DNA of 64,000 nt from Blautia luti (lineage in GTDB: Bacteria; Bacillota; Clostridia; Lachnospirales; Lachnospiraceae): contig NZ_JAAITI010000013.1 in the NCBI RefSeq assembly GCF_013304735.1, positions 37,890 through 101,889 of the forward strand. Reading direction: 5' to 3'. This document shows, piece after piece, positions 1 through 8,736 of the stretch. The notes under the pieces were generated by a model that was not told where the DNA came from, ran no database searches, and worked only from the letters and a program-made list of their open reading frames with translations. A program made the position numbers and the translations under genes. Numbering within the stretch: the stretch's first letter is position 1; each line of letters opens with the position of its first letter.

Positions 1-64
1 ATGATCGTGTGTATTGCGGATAGAAGTGTATGCTACGCACGTTAAATAATAAGGGAAGGATTTT

Positions 65-265
65 ATGAGCAAACAACATGTTGCGATATGTGAAAAAGTG
101 GCTCTTACAATTGAAGAGGCAGCAGAATACAGTAATATTGGACAAAACAGAATAAGTGGTCTTTTGAAAGAACCGAGATGTCCGTTTGTGCTTTACGTAG
201 GCACGAAAAAACTTGTAAAGAGAAAAGAATTTGAAAAATTCATTTCGGAAAGTGTGGAAATATAA
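65..265 (+). CDS. xis: Excisionase (Tn916 Xis-like)
   Basis: A 66-residue basic protein with a winged-helix, MerR-like layout (TIEEAAEYSNIG followed by RISGLLKEP) and a C-terminal basic stretch ending KRKEFEKFI. This is the usual form of the small excisionases of Tn916-type conjugative elements. The start is an ATG preceded by a GGAAGGATTTT ribosome site. It lies about 115 bases upstream of a tyrosine integrase on the same strand, the classic xis-int pair at one end of an integrative element. Family knowledge says Xis bends DNA at the att sites and directs the integrase toward excision. The rest of the element must lie left of the window. Confidence 0.8.
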   Translation: MSKQHVAICEKVALTIEEAAEYSNIGQNRISGLLKEPRCPFVLYVGTKKLVKRKEFEKFISESVEI

Positions 266-380
266 ATGATTGACAGGAGATGGGGCAGGAGATGAGATGA
301 AAATGAATATTCACAAAAATAAGATGCTATGGTATAATACAAGGTACTGTATTAGGGCTTCTTATGAGAGGAGCTGAAAT

Positions 381-1511
381 ATGGGAAAAGATTTAAAAGG
401 CAAAGAACTTGGCAAGGGAATATCCCAGGAAAGTACGGGATTATACTCAGCCAGATTTGTAGATCGGTTTGGAAAGAGAAAACATAAACGATTCAAAAAG
501 CTGCAAGAGTGCAGAGCATGGATTGCTGATGCGACTTATGTGGATGAACACAGTGATATTTCAATGCCATCAGATATGCTGGTCGATCAATGGTTTGATT
601 ATTGGATTGGGATAAAAAAGAAAACAGTCCGTTCAAATACTGTTCGCAATTATACGGAGAGATATATTAAAAATATTAAACCGGTAATTGGGAAGATGAC
701 ACTATCAGACGTGAAACCACTTCAATGTCAGAAAATATTTTATGATATGGCAGATCAGGGGTATCGCACATCTACAATTTATCAGGCAAGAATTGCATTA
801 TACAATATGTTTGAGTATGCAAAAGAGAATGAAGTCTTGCGTAGCAATCCCTGTAAAAAATCTGTGAAAAGTGATATGGGAAAGCCTTCTGAGAAGAAGG
901 TTGCTTTAACAAGAGACATACAAAAAACATTTTTACAATATGCAGAAAATCAAAGCTATGAAAATCAGTATCGTTTTATACTACAAACCGGATTGCGAAC
1001 AGGCGAATTGGTAGGATTGAAATGGGGAGATGTCGATTTTAAATCCAAAACAATTCAGATTCGCAGAAGTATGGAATATCGTTACAGTGCAAAGGAGTGG
1101 CGTATCGGAGAACCAAAGAGTAAATCAGGTTACCGTACGATACCCTTAACAGAAGAAGCGGTTTCTATACTAAAAAAACAAAAAGAAAAGAATAAGAGGA
1201 TTTCAGAAATTTCAACAGAATGGGAAGAATTTGTGTTTCTGTGTCGAAAAGGAACACCTGTCAAGAACAGTACATATGATACAGCGCTGTTTAAAATCTG
1301 TGACAAAGCAAAAATTCCAAGATTTTCGATGCATATCTTGAGACATACTTTTGCTACCAGATGTATTGAAGCAGGAATGAAACCGAAAACACTTCAGATG
1401 TTACTGGGCCATTCGAATATTGGAATTACAATGAACTTATATGTTCATACTACCGAGGAAGAAAAGAAAAAAGAAATGGACTTGGTAGCAGAAGCACTTA
1501 TGGCAATGTAA
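381..1511 (+). CDS. int: Tyrosine recombinase / integrase
   Basis: A 376-residue site-specific recombinase. The N-terminal part (about 15-55) is an arm-binding domain, residues about 60-160 a SAM-like core-binding domain, and 170-365 the catalytic domain. The catalytic set is visible: R206 (GLRTGEL), H318 and R321 (HILRHTF), H344 (LGHSN) and the nucleophile Y354 (NLYVH). It should cut and rejoin attL/attR. The gene ends in a tandem repeat of TGGCCCAC and stops only 83 bases before ychF, so the element boundary probably lies between them. Its A-rich codon use differs from the chromosomal genes downstream, consistent with transfer. Start ATG follows GAGGAGCTGAAAT. Confidence 0.93.
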   Translation: MGKDLKGKELGKGISQESTGLYSARFVDRFGKRKHKRFKKLQECRAWIADATYVDEHSDISMPSDMLVDQWFDYWIGIKKKTVRSNTVRNYTERYIKNIKPVIGKMTLSDVKPLQCQKIFYDMADQGYRTSTIYQARIALYNMFEYAKENEVLRSNPCKKSVKSDMGKPSEKKVALTRDIQKTFLQYAENQSYENQYRFILQTGLRTGELVGLKWGDVDFKSKTIQIRRSMEYRYSAKEWRIGEPKSKSGYRTIPLTEEAVSILKKQKEKNKRISEISTEWEEFVFLCRKGTPVKNSTYDTALFKICDKAKIPRFSMHILRHTFATRCIEAGMKPKTLQMLLGHSNIGITMNLYVHTTEEEKKKEMDLVAEALMAM

Positions 1512-1532
1512 TGGCCCACTAAATGGCCCACT
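1510..1532 (+). repeat. Tandem 12-bp repeat at the integrase stop (possible arm-type sites)
   Basis: The 11-mer AATGGCCCACT occurs at 1510-1520 and again at 1522-1532, a period of 12, with the integrase stop codon inside the first copy. Short direct repeats at the 3' end of int are common arm-type binding sites in integrative elements. The function here is inferred. Confidence 0.5.
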
Positions 1533-1551
1533 TGCAAAAATAAGTATGCTG

Positions 1552-1575
1552 AAATCCCTTGAAATCAAAGGATTT
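1552..1575. other. Near-palindrome, candidate att core
   Basis: A 24-bp imperfect palindrome (AAATCC at the left end, GGATTT at the right) lies between int and the ychF ribosome site (AGGAGG at about 1579). Its position at the probable element-chromosome junction makes it a candidate att core. It could also be an ordinary chromosomal sequence; the other junction is not in the window. Confidence 0.35.
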
Positions 1576-1594
1576 ATAGGAGGAAATAGAAAAA

Positions 1595-2692
1595 ATGAAA
1601 TTAGGAATTGTAGGTCTTCCTAATGTGGGAAAAAGTACATTATTTAATTCACTGACAAAGGCCGGCGCAGAGTCAGCAAACTATCCGTTCTGTACCATTG
1701 ATCCGAACGTAGGCGTTGTAACCGTACCGGACGAGAGACTGAATCTTCTCGGTGATTTTTACAAATCAAAAAAAGTAACACCTGCAGTGATTGAATTTGT
1801 GGATATTGCAGGTCTTGTAAAGGGTGCATCCAAAGGTGAGGGACTTGGAAACCAGTTTCTCGCAAATATCCGTGAGGTAGATGCCATTGTTCATGTAGTA
1901 CGTTGTTTTGAGGATTCCAATGTTGTCCATGTAGATGGAAACATTGATCCGCTTCGTGATATTGAGACCATTAACCTGGAGCTTGTTTTCTCAGATCTTG
2001 AGATCCTTGAGAGAAGAATTGCAAAGGTTACCAAGACTGCACGTATGGATAAGGAAGCAGCCAAAGAGCTTACATTCCTCGAAAAAGTAAAGGCACATCT
2101 GGAAGACGGCCAGCTTGCAATTACTCTTGAGACAGAGAATGAGGATGAGGATGCATGGCTTGCAACTTACAATCTTCTTACTGCTAAGCCGGTTATTTAT
2201 GCTGCCAATGTTGCGGAAGACGATATTGCAGATGACGGTGCAAATAATGCACATGTACAGGCTGTACGTGAGTATGCGTCCAAACAGAACAGTGAGGTAT
2301 TTGTAATCTGTGCACAGATCGAGGAAGAGATTTCCGAGCTGGACGAGGATGAGAGAAAGATGTTCCTGGAAGACCTGGGACTGACAGAATCCGGTCTTGA
2401 GAAGCTGGTACGTGCAAGTTATCATCTTCTTGGCCTTATGAGTTTCCTGACAGCAGGAGAGGACGAGACAAGAGCATGGACGATCAAGATCGGAACCAAG
2501 GCACCTCAGGCAGCCGGTAAGATCCACACAGACTTTGAACGTGGCTTTATCAAGGCAGAGGTTGTAAACTATCAGGATCTTCTGGACTGCGGTTCCTATG
2601 CAGGCGCCAGAGAGAAAGGTCTTGTAAGAATGGAAGGAAAAGATTACGTTGTACAGGATGGAGATGTGATCTTATTCCGCTTTAATGTATAA
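1595..2692 (+). CDS. ychF: Redox-regulated ATPase YchF (Obg-like)
   Basis: A 365-residue member of the Obg family, full length for YchF. The P-loop GLPNVGKS is at residues 6-13, followed by a [10 protein letters not shown] switch-II region. The guanine-specifying NKxD is replaced by a divergent NVAED-type motif, as expected for this ATP-preferring subfamily. Residues about 280-365 are the TGS-like domain ending in DGDVILFRF. It binds ribosomes and is linked in other bacteria to stress responses. The start has an AGGAGG ribosome site. lgt follows after 11 bases, so the two are probably co-transcribed. Confidence 0.95.
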   Translation: MKLGIVGLPNVGKSTLFNSLTKAGAESANYPFCTIDPNVGVVTVPDERLNLLGDFYKSKKVTPAVIEFVDIAGLVKGASKGEGLGNQFLANIREVDAIVHVVRCFEDSNVVHVDGNIDPLRDIETINLELVFSDLEILERRIAKVTKTARMDKEAAKELTFLEKVKAHLEDGQLAITLETENEDEDAWLATYNLLTAKPVIYAANVAEDDIADDGANNAHVQAVREYASKQNSEVFVICAQIEEEISELDEDERKMFLEDLGLTESGLEKLVRASYHLLGLMSFLTAGEDETRAWTIKIGTKAPQAAGKIHTDFERGFIKAEVVNYQDLLDCGSYAGAREKGLVRMEGKDYVVQDGDVILFRFNV

Positions 2693-2703
2693 CAGGTGAT
2701 TTT

Positions 2704-3828
2704 ATGGATATGTCAATTCGCTTTCCCGGATTGAAACTGATATTGGATTATGTTCCGAAATCCTTTGAAATCTTTGGATTCGAGATCACGATTTATGGTG
2801 TTCTGATTGCGGTCGGAATGCTTCTTGGAATCTTTTTTGTGGTACTGGAAGCAAGGAGAAATCATGAAGAGCCGGATGCTTATCTGGATCTGGCTATCAT
2901 AACACTGATTACAGGGGTGATCGGAGCAAGGCTTCTGTATGCTGCTTTTTCGTGGAGCCTTTATAAGAATGATCCCGGACAGATTCTGAATGTGCGCTCA
3001 GGAGGCATGCTTTTTTATGGCGGTCTTCTCGGCGGAGTGCTGGGTGGTATCGTCTATTGCAGGATACGTAAAAAATCATTCTGGAAAATGGCAGATCTTG
3101 CCTGTATGGGAATTCTGATCGGGCAGATCATAGGAAAGTGGGGAAGCTTTTTTAACAGAGAGTCCTTTGGGGAATATGTGGATAATATTCTTTCCATGCA
3201 GCTTCCACTGACTGCGGTAAGGGCCGGAGAAGTGACGACCACAATGCGTGAGAATCTCCAGATGGTAGATGGAGTATCCTGCATTCTGGTGCAGCCGCTG
3301 TTTCTTTATGAAAGTCTCTGGTGTCTTCTGGTGCTTATGCTGCTTATGATGCACCTTCGCAGGAGAGTATTTCAGGGAGAAATTTTTCTGAGATATCTTG
3401 CTGGTTACGGACTTGGAAGATTTGTGATCCAGTGGATGCGTACAGATAAAGTATTTTTTCCGGGAACGGAGATTGATGTTTCATTAGTGATTTCAGGTGT
3501 GCTTTTTGTCCTGTGTACAGTGATTGTTACTGTAAAGATTGTGATGGCGAAGAAGCGTGCCCGGGTACGAAAGAGAAGAATCGAAAAAGATTACCAGGCA
3601 GAGCAACAGGCCGCAGAACAAAGAAAAAATGCAACAGAGAATCTGGAAACAGAAACTGTACAGGGAGAAAAATATGAGTCAGAACAAAATACAAATACAG
3701 CAGAACCAGGAGACTCTCCGGAAAGCATCCCTTCTGCAGCAATTGCAGGAGGAACGGAAGAATCTGGACAGCCAGATCAGAAGCAGGAGCGATCTTCTGA
3801 AGAATCTGGAAGCCAGTCAGAGAGTTGA
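2704..3828 (+). CDS. lgt: Prolipoprotein diacylglyceryl transferase
   Basis: A polytopic membrane enzyme that transfers diacylglyceryl from phosphatidylglycerol to the lipobox cysteine of prolipoproteins. The signature is present as GKWGSFFNRESFG (about residues 141-153), together with GARLLYA, GGLLGG and LYESLW. About seven membrane segments cover residues 20-280. At 374 residues it is longer than most Lgt (about 260-300). Residues about 285-374 form a hydrophilic Q/E/S/T-rich tail that is not part of the catalytic fold. The DNA for this tail also encodes another small reading frame (see 3674-3859). The gene is 11 bases after ychF. Confidence 0.94.
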   Translation: MDMSIRFPGLKLILDYVPKSFEIFGFEITIYGVLIAVGMLLGIFFVVLEARRNHEEPDAYLDLAIITLITGVIGARLLYAAFSWSLYKNDPGQILNVRSGGMLFYGGLLGGVLGGIVYCRIRKKSFWKMADLACMGILIGQIIGKWGSFFNRESFGEYVDNILSMQLPLTAVRAGEVTTTMRENLQMVDGVSCILVQPLFLYESLWCLLVLMLLMMHLRRRVFQGEIFLRYLAGYGLGRFVIQWMRTDKVFFPGTEIDVSLVISGVLFVLCTVIVTVKIVMAKKRARVRKRRIEKDYQAEQQAAEQRKNATENLETETVQGEKYESEQNTNTAEPGDSPESIPSAAIAGGTEESGQPDQKQERSSEESGSQSES

Positions 3829-3859
3829 CCGCATTCTGGAGTTATATTATCAGTGCTGA
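3674..3859 (+). CDS. Putative Spo0E-like aspartyl-phosphatase, overprinted on the lgt tail
   Basis: A 61-residue frame that overlaps the last 155 bases of lgt in another frame. The ATG has its own well-spaced ribosome site (AGGGAG at 3662-3667, six bases before the start). The product is a helical charged peptide ending in ASQRVDRILELYYQC, which fits the SQ-x-x-D ... YY signature of Spo0E-type phosphatases that dephosphorylate Spo0A~P. The stop lies just before the terminator at 3878. The helix before the signature is shorter than in classical Spo0E. The motif and ribosome site are seen; the function is inferred. Confidence 0.5.
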   Translation: MSQNKIQIQQNQETLRKASLLQQLQEERKNLDSQIRSRSDLLKNLEASQRVDRILELYYQC

Positions 3860-3877
3860 GGATATAGCTGAAAAAAT

Positions 3878-3936
3878 AAACACGGATCTGTGTGAAAACC
3901 TGAAGGTTCAGGGGCATACAGATCCGTGTTTTTTTA
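3878..3936 (+). terminator. Rho-independent terminator after lgt/Spo0E-like
   Basis: The inverted repeat AACACGGATCTGT / ACAGATCCGTGTT is followed by a T run, with a smaller inner hairpin (CCTGAAGGTTCAGG). It sits between convergent genes and ends almost at the stop of the minus-strand AraC gene, so it may serve both. Confidence 0.88.
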
Positions 3937-4740
3937 GTACATTTTCCGGAAGTCCAGAGGTGTTGTGCCGGTAATTTTTCGGAACATGGCAATAAAATGG
4001 CTGGAATCGGAAAAGCCGGAGGCGCAGGCAACATCCTGAATTTTCATATCCGGTTTGGAAAGAAGCAGCTCCCTGGCACGGCTGATGCGGTACATGGTAA
4101 CGTATTCATAGACAGAACAGCCAAGAAAACGCTGGAACAGACGGGAAAGATACTGCGTGGATACAAAGACACTCTGACTGAGTTCGGCAGCGGTGATGTC
4201 CTGCTGATAACGGGTTTCAATTTCTTTTATTACGGGAACAACATATCTCTGGTAAAGAGGGTTATCCTGAATTTTCGGAGAAGCGGCGCAGTCCATAAAA
4301 TTCATGAGAAGATTATAGCAGTCCGAGGAGAGCGATTTCATATTCGGGGTTGGTTCGTGGTATTTTCGAAGGGAATAAGAAATCAGTTTCCGGATATTTA
4401 AGCCCTGCTCTTTCGGGATGAGGATGACGTCCTGATTATCGGTCATGGATGGGATGCTGCCGGCGAGAGTTCCGGTAAATGTGGCAAACATGGTAATCCA
4501 TGAAGTAGATTCCCGGTGATAGGAGTGGGGAACGGAAGGTGCAATGAGGATGCCTTCGTTGGCACCCAGAGTGTAGTGCTTTCCATTTACTTCGATGCGG
4601 CCGGTTCCTTTTTCTGTCTGAAGATAATGATAGTATGGGTATCCGTCCGGCCGGTTTATGGTATCCTGGTTCCAGTGATTTCCGAGAGATTCGAACATAA
4701 ACGGAGCACTGACAGGAGTATTTCTGAAATAAATTGACAT
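3934..4740 (-). CDS. AraC family transcriptional regulator
   Basis: A 268-residue regulator. The N-terminal half is a cupin-like ligand-binding domain (GTGRIEVNGKHYTLG, then IAPSVPHSYH). The C-terminal 100 residues hold two helix-turn-helix motifs (TQYLSRLFQRFLG and the second region DVACASGFSDSSHF ... FRKITGTTPLDFRK). The ATG at 4740 was chosen because AGGTGA lies six bases upstream; a GTG nine bases earlier is possible. It is divergent from the beta-galactosidase, with about 180 bases between them. The lacZ promoter has a good -10 but no -35, as expected for an AraC-activated gene. Probably a galactoside-responsive activator (inference). Confidence 0.9.
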   Translation of the reverse strand: MSIYFRNTPVSAPFMFESLGNHWNQDTINRPDGYPYYHYLQTEKGTGRIEVNGKHYTLGANEGILIAPSVPHSYHRESTSWITMFATFTGTLAGSIPSMTDNQDVILIPKEQGLNIRKLISYSLRKYHEPTPNMKSLSSDCYNLLMNFMDCAASPKIQDNPLYQRYVVPVIKEIETRYQQDITAAELSQSVFVSTQYLSRLFQRFLGCSVYEYVTMYRISRARELLLSKPDMKIQDVACASGFSDSSHFIAMFRKITGTTPLDFRKMY

Positions 4741-4810
4741 ATGCTTCACCTGTTTCTAAATGTTATATATTTTGGCGAAACATATTATACCATAATCTGT
4801 AAGTTTATAC

Positions 4811-4816
4811 TATAAT
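4811..4816 (+). promoter_or_regulatory. Candidate lacZ -10 element
   Basis: TATAAT at 4811-4816 has no recognisable -35 seventeen bases upstream (TACCAT). The weak -35 and the divergent AraC gene together suggest an activator-dependent promoter. Confidence 0.5.
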
Positions 4817-4922
4817 AATGTACAGACAGAAACGAAGTTACGAAAATACAACTGTAAAACACAGCATTTCAGGAAATTCAGACAATATTTACCGGGATAC
4901 AAAAGCCGGACAGGAGGAAAAC

Positions 4923-7900
4923 ATGAAAAAATTTGATTATTCTCTGGTGAAAGACCCACAGTATTTCTGTGACGGAAGAATGGAAGCACATTCTGACCAT
5001 ATGTATTATCGCAGTGAGGAAGAACGGGAAGATGAGGAAACTTCCTATCGCCACAGCCTCAACGGACTTTGGAAATTCCACTATGCGAGAAATTATGCAA
5101 GTACAGTTGCAGGATTTGAGGAGGACTCATATTCCTGCAAAGACTGGGAAGATATTTATGTGCCGGCCCATATCCAGATGGAAGGATATGATGCACCACA
5201 GTATGCCAATGTCCAGTATCCATGGGAAGGTCACGAGGAACTTCACCCGGGACAGATCCCGGAGCGTTTTAACCCGGTGGGAAGCTATGTGAAATATTTC
5301 CATGTGCCGGAAAACATGAAAGGAAAAAGAGTATTTATCTCCTTCCAGGGAGCAGAAAGCGGACTGGCTTTGTGGCTCAACGGAACTTTTGTGGGATACA
5401 GTGAAGATTCTTTTACCCCTTCAGAATTTGAGCTTACAGAGTATCTGAAAGAGGGCGAGAACAAACTGGCAGCCCAGGTATTCAAATGGACAGCCAGCAG
5501 CTGGTGCGAAGATCAGGACTTTTTCCGTTTTTCAGGAATTTACAGAGATGTTTATCTTTATACCGTGCCGGAGGTTCATGTCTATGACCTGCAGATCCGT
5601 TCAATCCCGGATGAGACCCTCAAAAAAGCAAGCCTTGAGATTGTGACAAAAACCTGGGGAAAAGTAAAAATGAAACTTACACTTTCCAGAAAAGGCGAGA
5701 TCCTTTTGCAGGATGAAAAAGCTCTGGACGGTGAAGATACCTGTACATGGGAAATTTTGAATCCTCTGCTCTGGAGTGCGGAAGAACCGAATCTTTATGA
5801 CCTTGACATGGAAGTGTATGATGAGAACGGAATGCTCCAGGAGATTATTCCGGAAAAAGTTGGTTTCCGCCGCTTTGAAATGAAAGACGGCATTATGACC
5901 CTCAACGGAAAACGTATTGTGTTCAAAGGTGTGAACCGTCACGAGTTCAGTTCCGTCACAGGAAGACACGTATCCCGTGAGGAACTGATCCAGGATATTG
6001 TGACTATGAAGCAGAACAACATCAATGCCATCCGTACCTGCCATTATCCGGATGCCTCTCCGATCTACCGCCTCTGTGATGAGTACGGCCTTTATATGAT
6101 CGCGGAAAACAATCTGGAATCCCATGGTTCCTGGGATGTGGCCGAACTTACCGGAGATTACACAGATATTGTTCCTCACAATAAACCGGAATGGCTTGGT
6201 ATGATGCTGGATCGTGTAAATTCCATGTACCAGCGTGACAAAAACCACCCGGCAATCCTGATCTGGTCCTGTGGAAATGAGTCCTTTGGTGGAAAAGATA
6301 TCTTTGAGATGTCCGAATTTTACCGCAAGAATGATCCTACAAGACTTGTGCATTATGAGGGACTTTTCCATGACAGAAGCTACAATGCCACCAGCGACAT
6401 GGAAAGTCAGATGTATCCGTCTGTAGAAGCAATTAAGGATTTCCTTGCAAAAGATGACAGTAAGCCGTTTATCTGCTGCGAGTACACCCATGCAATGGGA
6501 AATTCCTGTGGCGCAATGCATAAATATACAGATCTTACTGACACAGAACCGAAATATCAGGGTGGTTTCATCTGGGATTACATTGACCAGTCCATTTACA
6601 AAAAAGACCGCTACGGAAAAGAATTCCAGGCATACGGCGGTGATTTCGGTGAGCGTCCGACGGACTATAATTTCAGTGGAAACGGTATTGCATACGGCGG
6701 CGACAGAACTCCGTCCCCGAAGATGCAGGAGGTCAAATTCAATTACCAGAATATCACTGCAGAAGTAACAGAAGATGCTGTAAAAGTTATCAACAAAAAT
6801 CTGTTTGTAAATACCGATACGCTCCGATGCGAAGTGACTCTTGCAAAGAATGGACATGTCCTCCGTACAGAGACACTGGAGACATCCGTAGAACCGTTAA
6901 GCGAAAAAACATACCCACTTCCTTTTGGAAAACAGCAGCGTCCAGGCGAATATACAGTGACCGTATCCTTCCTTCTCAGAGAAAAAACACTCTGGGCAGA
7001 GGCTGGACATGAGGTTGCGTTTGGACAGTATGTTTACAGTGTAGAAGGAGCGGAAAAAGCTCCGGTTTCCGGTGTGGAGATTGTGAGAAGCCTTCATAAC
7101 ATCGGCGTTCGCGGAGAGAATTTTGAGGTGATGTTCTCTGTTCTCAATGGTGGCCTGGTTTCGTATAAATATGCAGGAAGAGAAATGCTCGAGGCAATTC
7201 CGAAGCCGAATTTCTGGAGAGCACCTACAGATAATGACTGTGGAAATCAGATGCCAATGCGTTATGCACAGTGGAAAATTGCCAGCATGTACGCAAGCCA
7301 CAAAGAGTTCCGCAAGGGAATGTATGGTCCGTCCAACGCTCCGGAGACAACTGTTCATGACAACAGCGTGGAGGTCGCTTTTACCTACATCATGCCGACT
7401 ACGCCGGTCAGTGAGTGCCGTCTTGCCTACGAAGTATTCGGAGACGGAAGAGTAAAAACTACCCTGACCTATGATCCGGTAAAAGAACTGGGGGATATGC
7501 CGGAGTTTGGTGTACTCTTTAAATTCAACGCAGATTATGACCATGTGAAGTGGTATGGACTTGGACCTGTGGAAACTTATGCTGACCGCAAACATGGTGC
7601 AAAACTTGGCATCTATGAGAATCTGGTAACAGACAATCTGGCACGTTACCTGGTACCGCAGGAATGTGGCAGCAAAGAAGGCGTACGCTGGGCAAAAATC
7701 ACAGACAGAAAGGGCAGGGGAATGCTCTTTGAGATGGACGAGAAAAACGGCCCGATGATGTTCTCAGCACTTCCATATACCCCTCATGAAATGGAAAATG
7801 CCATGCATCCGTATGAACTTCCGGAAATTCATTATACCGTTGTCCGTGCTGCAAAAGCACAGATGGGTGTGGGAGGAGATGACAGCTGGGGCTCCTATAC

Positions 7901-7967
7901 TCACCCGGAATATCTTCTTGACACCAATGAAAAAATGGAATTTTCCTTTGTATTCAAAGGTCTTTAA
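4923..7967 (+). CDS. lacZ: Beta-galactosidase (GH2, LacZ type)
   Basis: A 1014-residue cytoplasmic enzyme (no signal peptide) hydrolysing terminal beta-D-galactosides. It has the full LacZ layout: sugar-binding jelly roll (about 50-220), two Ig-like domains flanking the TIM barrel, and the C-terminal beta-sandwich. The barrel carries GVNRHEF, the acid/base E453 in CGNES and the nucleophile E520 in CCEYTHAMGNS. The ATG at 4923 is four bases after AGGAGG; an upstream in-frame ATG at 4818 lacks a ribosome site. No lactose permease is adjacent, so the substrate must enter by another route or the natural substrate is another galactoside. Confidence 0.96.
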   Translation: MKKFDYSLVKDPQYFCDGRMEAHSDHMYYRSEEEREDEETSYRHSLNGLWKFHYARNYASTVAGFEEDSYSCKDWEDIYVPAHIQMEGYDAPQYANVQYPWEGHEELHPGQIPERFNPVGSYVKYFHVPENMKGKRVFISFQGAESGLALWLNGTFVGYSEDSFTPSEFELTEYLKEGENKLAAQVFKWTASSWCEDQDFFRFSGIYRDVYLYTVPEVHVYDLQIRSIPDETLKKASLEIVTKTWGKVKMKLTLSRKGEILLQDEKALDGEDTCTWEILNPLLWSAEEPNLYDLDMEVYDENGMLQEIIPEKVGFRRFEMKDGIMTLNGKRIVFKGVNRHEFSSVTGRHVSREELIQDIVTMKQNNINAIRTCHYPDASPIYRLCDEYGLYMIAENNLESHGSWDVAELTGDYTDIVPHNKPEWLGMMLDRVNSMYQRDKNHPAILIWSCGNESFGGKDIFEMSEFYRKNDPTRLVHYEGLFHDRSYNATSDMESQMYPSVEAIKDFLAKDDSKPFICCEYTHAMGNSCGAMHKYTDLTDTEPKYQGGFIWDYIDQSIYKKDRYGKEFQAYGGDFGERPTDYNFSGNGIAYGGDRTPSPKMQEVKFNYQNITAEVTEDAVKVINKNLFVNTDTLRCEVTLAKNGHVLRTETLETSVEPLSEKTYPLPFGKQQRPGEYTVTVSFLLREKTLWAEAGHEVAFGQYVYSVEGAEKAPVSGVEIVRSLHNIGVRGENFEVMFSVLNGGLVSYKYAGREMLEAIPKPNFWRAPTDNDCGNQMPMRYAQWKIASMYASHKEFRKGMYGPSNAPETTVHDNSVEVAFTYIMPTTPVSECRLAYEVFGDGRVKTTLTYDPVKELGDMPEFGVLFKFNADYDHVKWYGLGPVETYADRKHGAKLGIYENLVTDNLARYLVPQECGSKEGVRWAKITDRKGRGMLFEMDEKNGPMMFSALPYTPHEMENAMHPYELPEIHYTVVRAAKAQMGVGGDDSWGSYTHPEYLLDTNEKMEFSFVFKGL

Positions 7968-7996
7968 AATGTCATAAAAAGACACTGCAGAAACCA

Positions 7997-8035
7997 GAAA
8001 AAAGCTTCCGGAATTTTCCCGGAAGCTTTTTTATT
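7997..8035 (+). terminator. Terminator after lacZ
   Basis: A perfect hairpin AAAAAAGCTTCCGG / CCGGAAGCTTTTTT with a short AATTTTC loop and a T tail. It separates lacZ from the division cluster. Confidence 0.92.
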
Positions 8036-8117
8036 TCATAATAATGCACAGAAAATATACATGTTGAAAAAAAACCTGTGGATATTTCATGAAAAGAAAA
8101 AAAACTTGGATATGCAC

Positions 8118-8146
8118 TTGTTTTTTCATGGTAAATAGTTTAGAAT
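8118..8146 (+). promoter_or_regulatory. Promoter of the dcw cluster
   Basis: TTGTTT at 8118-8123, a 17-base spacer and TAGAAT at 8141-8146 form a sigma-A-type promoter. Transcription would start near 8153, immediately before the MraZ boxes. No other promoter of this quality was seen before mraZ. Confidence 0.75.
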
Positions 8147-8155
8147 GATTACATA

Positions 8156-8200
8156 AGTGGTAGAAAGTGGTGAATAGTGGTAGCGAATGGGGCTGAGTGG
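8156..8200 (+). promoter_or_regulatory. MraZ operator: five boxes at 10-bp spacing
   Basis: The pentamer AGTGG occurs at 8156, 8166, 8176 and 8196, and AATGG at 8186, so five boxes recur at exactly 10 bp. MraZ is a ring-shaped AbrB-fold repressor known to bind several direct GTGG/TGGG repeats on one face of DNA and repress its own operon. The array lies just after the predicted transcription start, where bound MraZ would block promoter escape. Confidence 0.88.
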
Positions 8201-8269
8201 CAGAACACACCATTTGCACCCTGGAAACACGAAGGGGAGAATCGTGTTTCACGAGAGTAGGTGGGTTTC

Positions 8270-8701
8270 ATGTTCATGGGCGAGTATAATCATACGATCG
8301 ACGCGAAGGGGCGTCTGATCATCCCATCCAGGTTCAGGGATCTCTTAGGGGAAGAGTTCGTACTGACCAGAGGGCTCGATGGTTGCCTTTCCATTTATCC
8401 TATGGATGAATGGGCTGCCTTTGAAGAGAAACTCCGAGCATTACCACTTACAAATAAAGACGCAAGAACCTTTTCACGTTTCTTTGTAGCCGGAGCTACA
8501 ACATGCCAACTGGATAAGCAGGGGAGAATTCTGGTGCCGCAGACGCTGCGCCAATTCGCTGGTCTGGAGAAGGATGTGGTGCTTACGGGTAATCTGAACC
8601 GGATTGAGGTCTGGAGCAAGGAGAAGTGGAGCGAGAACTGCAATTATGATGACATGGACAGCATTGCGGAGAGCATGCAGAACATTGGAATCGTCATTTG
8701 A
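8270..8701 (+). CDS. mraZ: Transcriptional regulator MraZ
   Basis: A 143-residue protein of typical length with two AbrB/SpoVT-type half-domains, recognisable from [12 protein letters not shown] near the N-terminus and the second repeat [10 protein letters not shown]. It is the first gene of the division cluster and in other bacteria represses it by binding direct repeats upstream. Those repeats are present at 8156-8200. ATG 8270 was chosen over GTG 8261 because the AGGTGGG ribosome site ends four bases before it and the sequence MFMGEYNHT is the usual family start. The stop is close to rsmH. Confidence 0.95.
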   Translation: MFMGEYNHTIDAKGRLIIPSRFRDLLGEEFVLTRGLDGCLSIYPMDEWAAFEEKLRALPLTNKDARTFSRFFVAGATTCQLDKQGRILVPQTLRQFAGLEKDVVLTGNLNRIEVWSKEKWSENCNYDDMDSIAESMQNIGIVI

Positions 8702-8736
8702 GCATAGCGCAGGTAGAAATCCCACAGGAGATGGAT

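Noticed and set aside
1..45. Frame 1 is open from the window start to a TAA and could be the 3' end of an element gene.
   Set aside because: Only 14 codons are visible with no recognisable motif, so no product can be supported.
1991..2527. 178-codon frame antisense to ychF.
   Set aside because: Shadow frame; cysteine- and leucine-rich composition is typical of antisense translation of E/K-rich genes.
5601..6857. 418-codon frame antisense to lacZ.
   Set aside because: It mirrors codon bias of lacZ, has no ribosome site and no domain signal.
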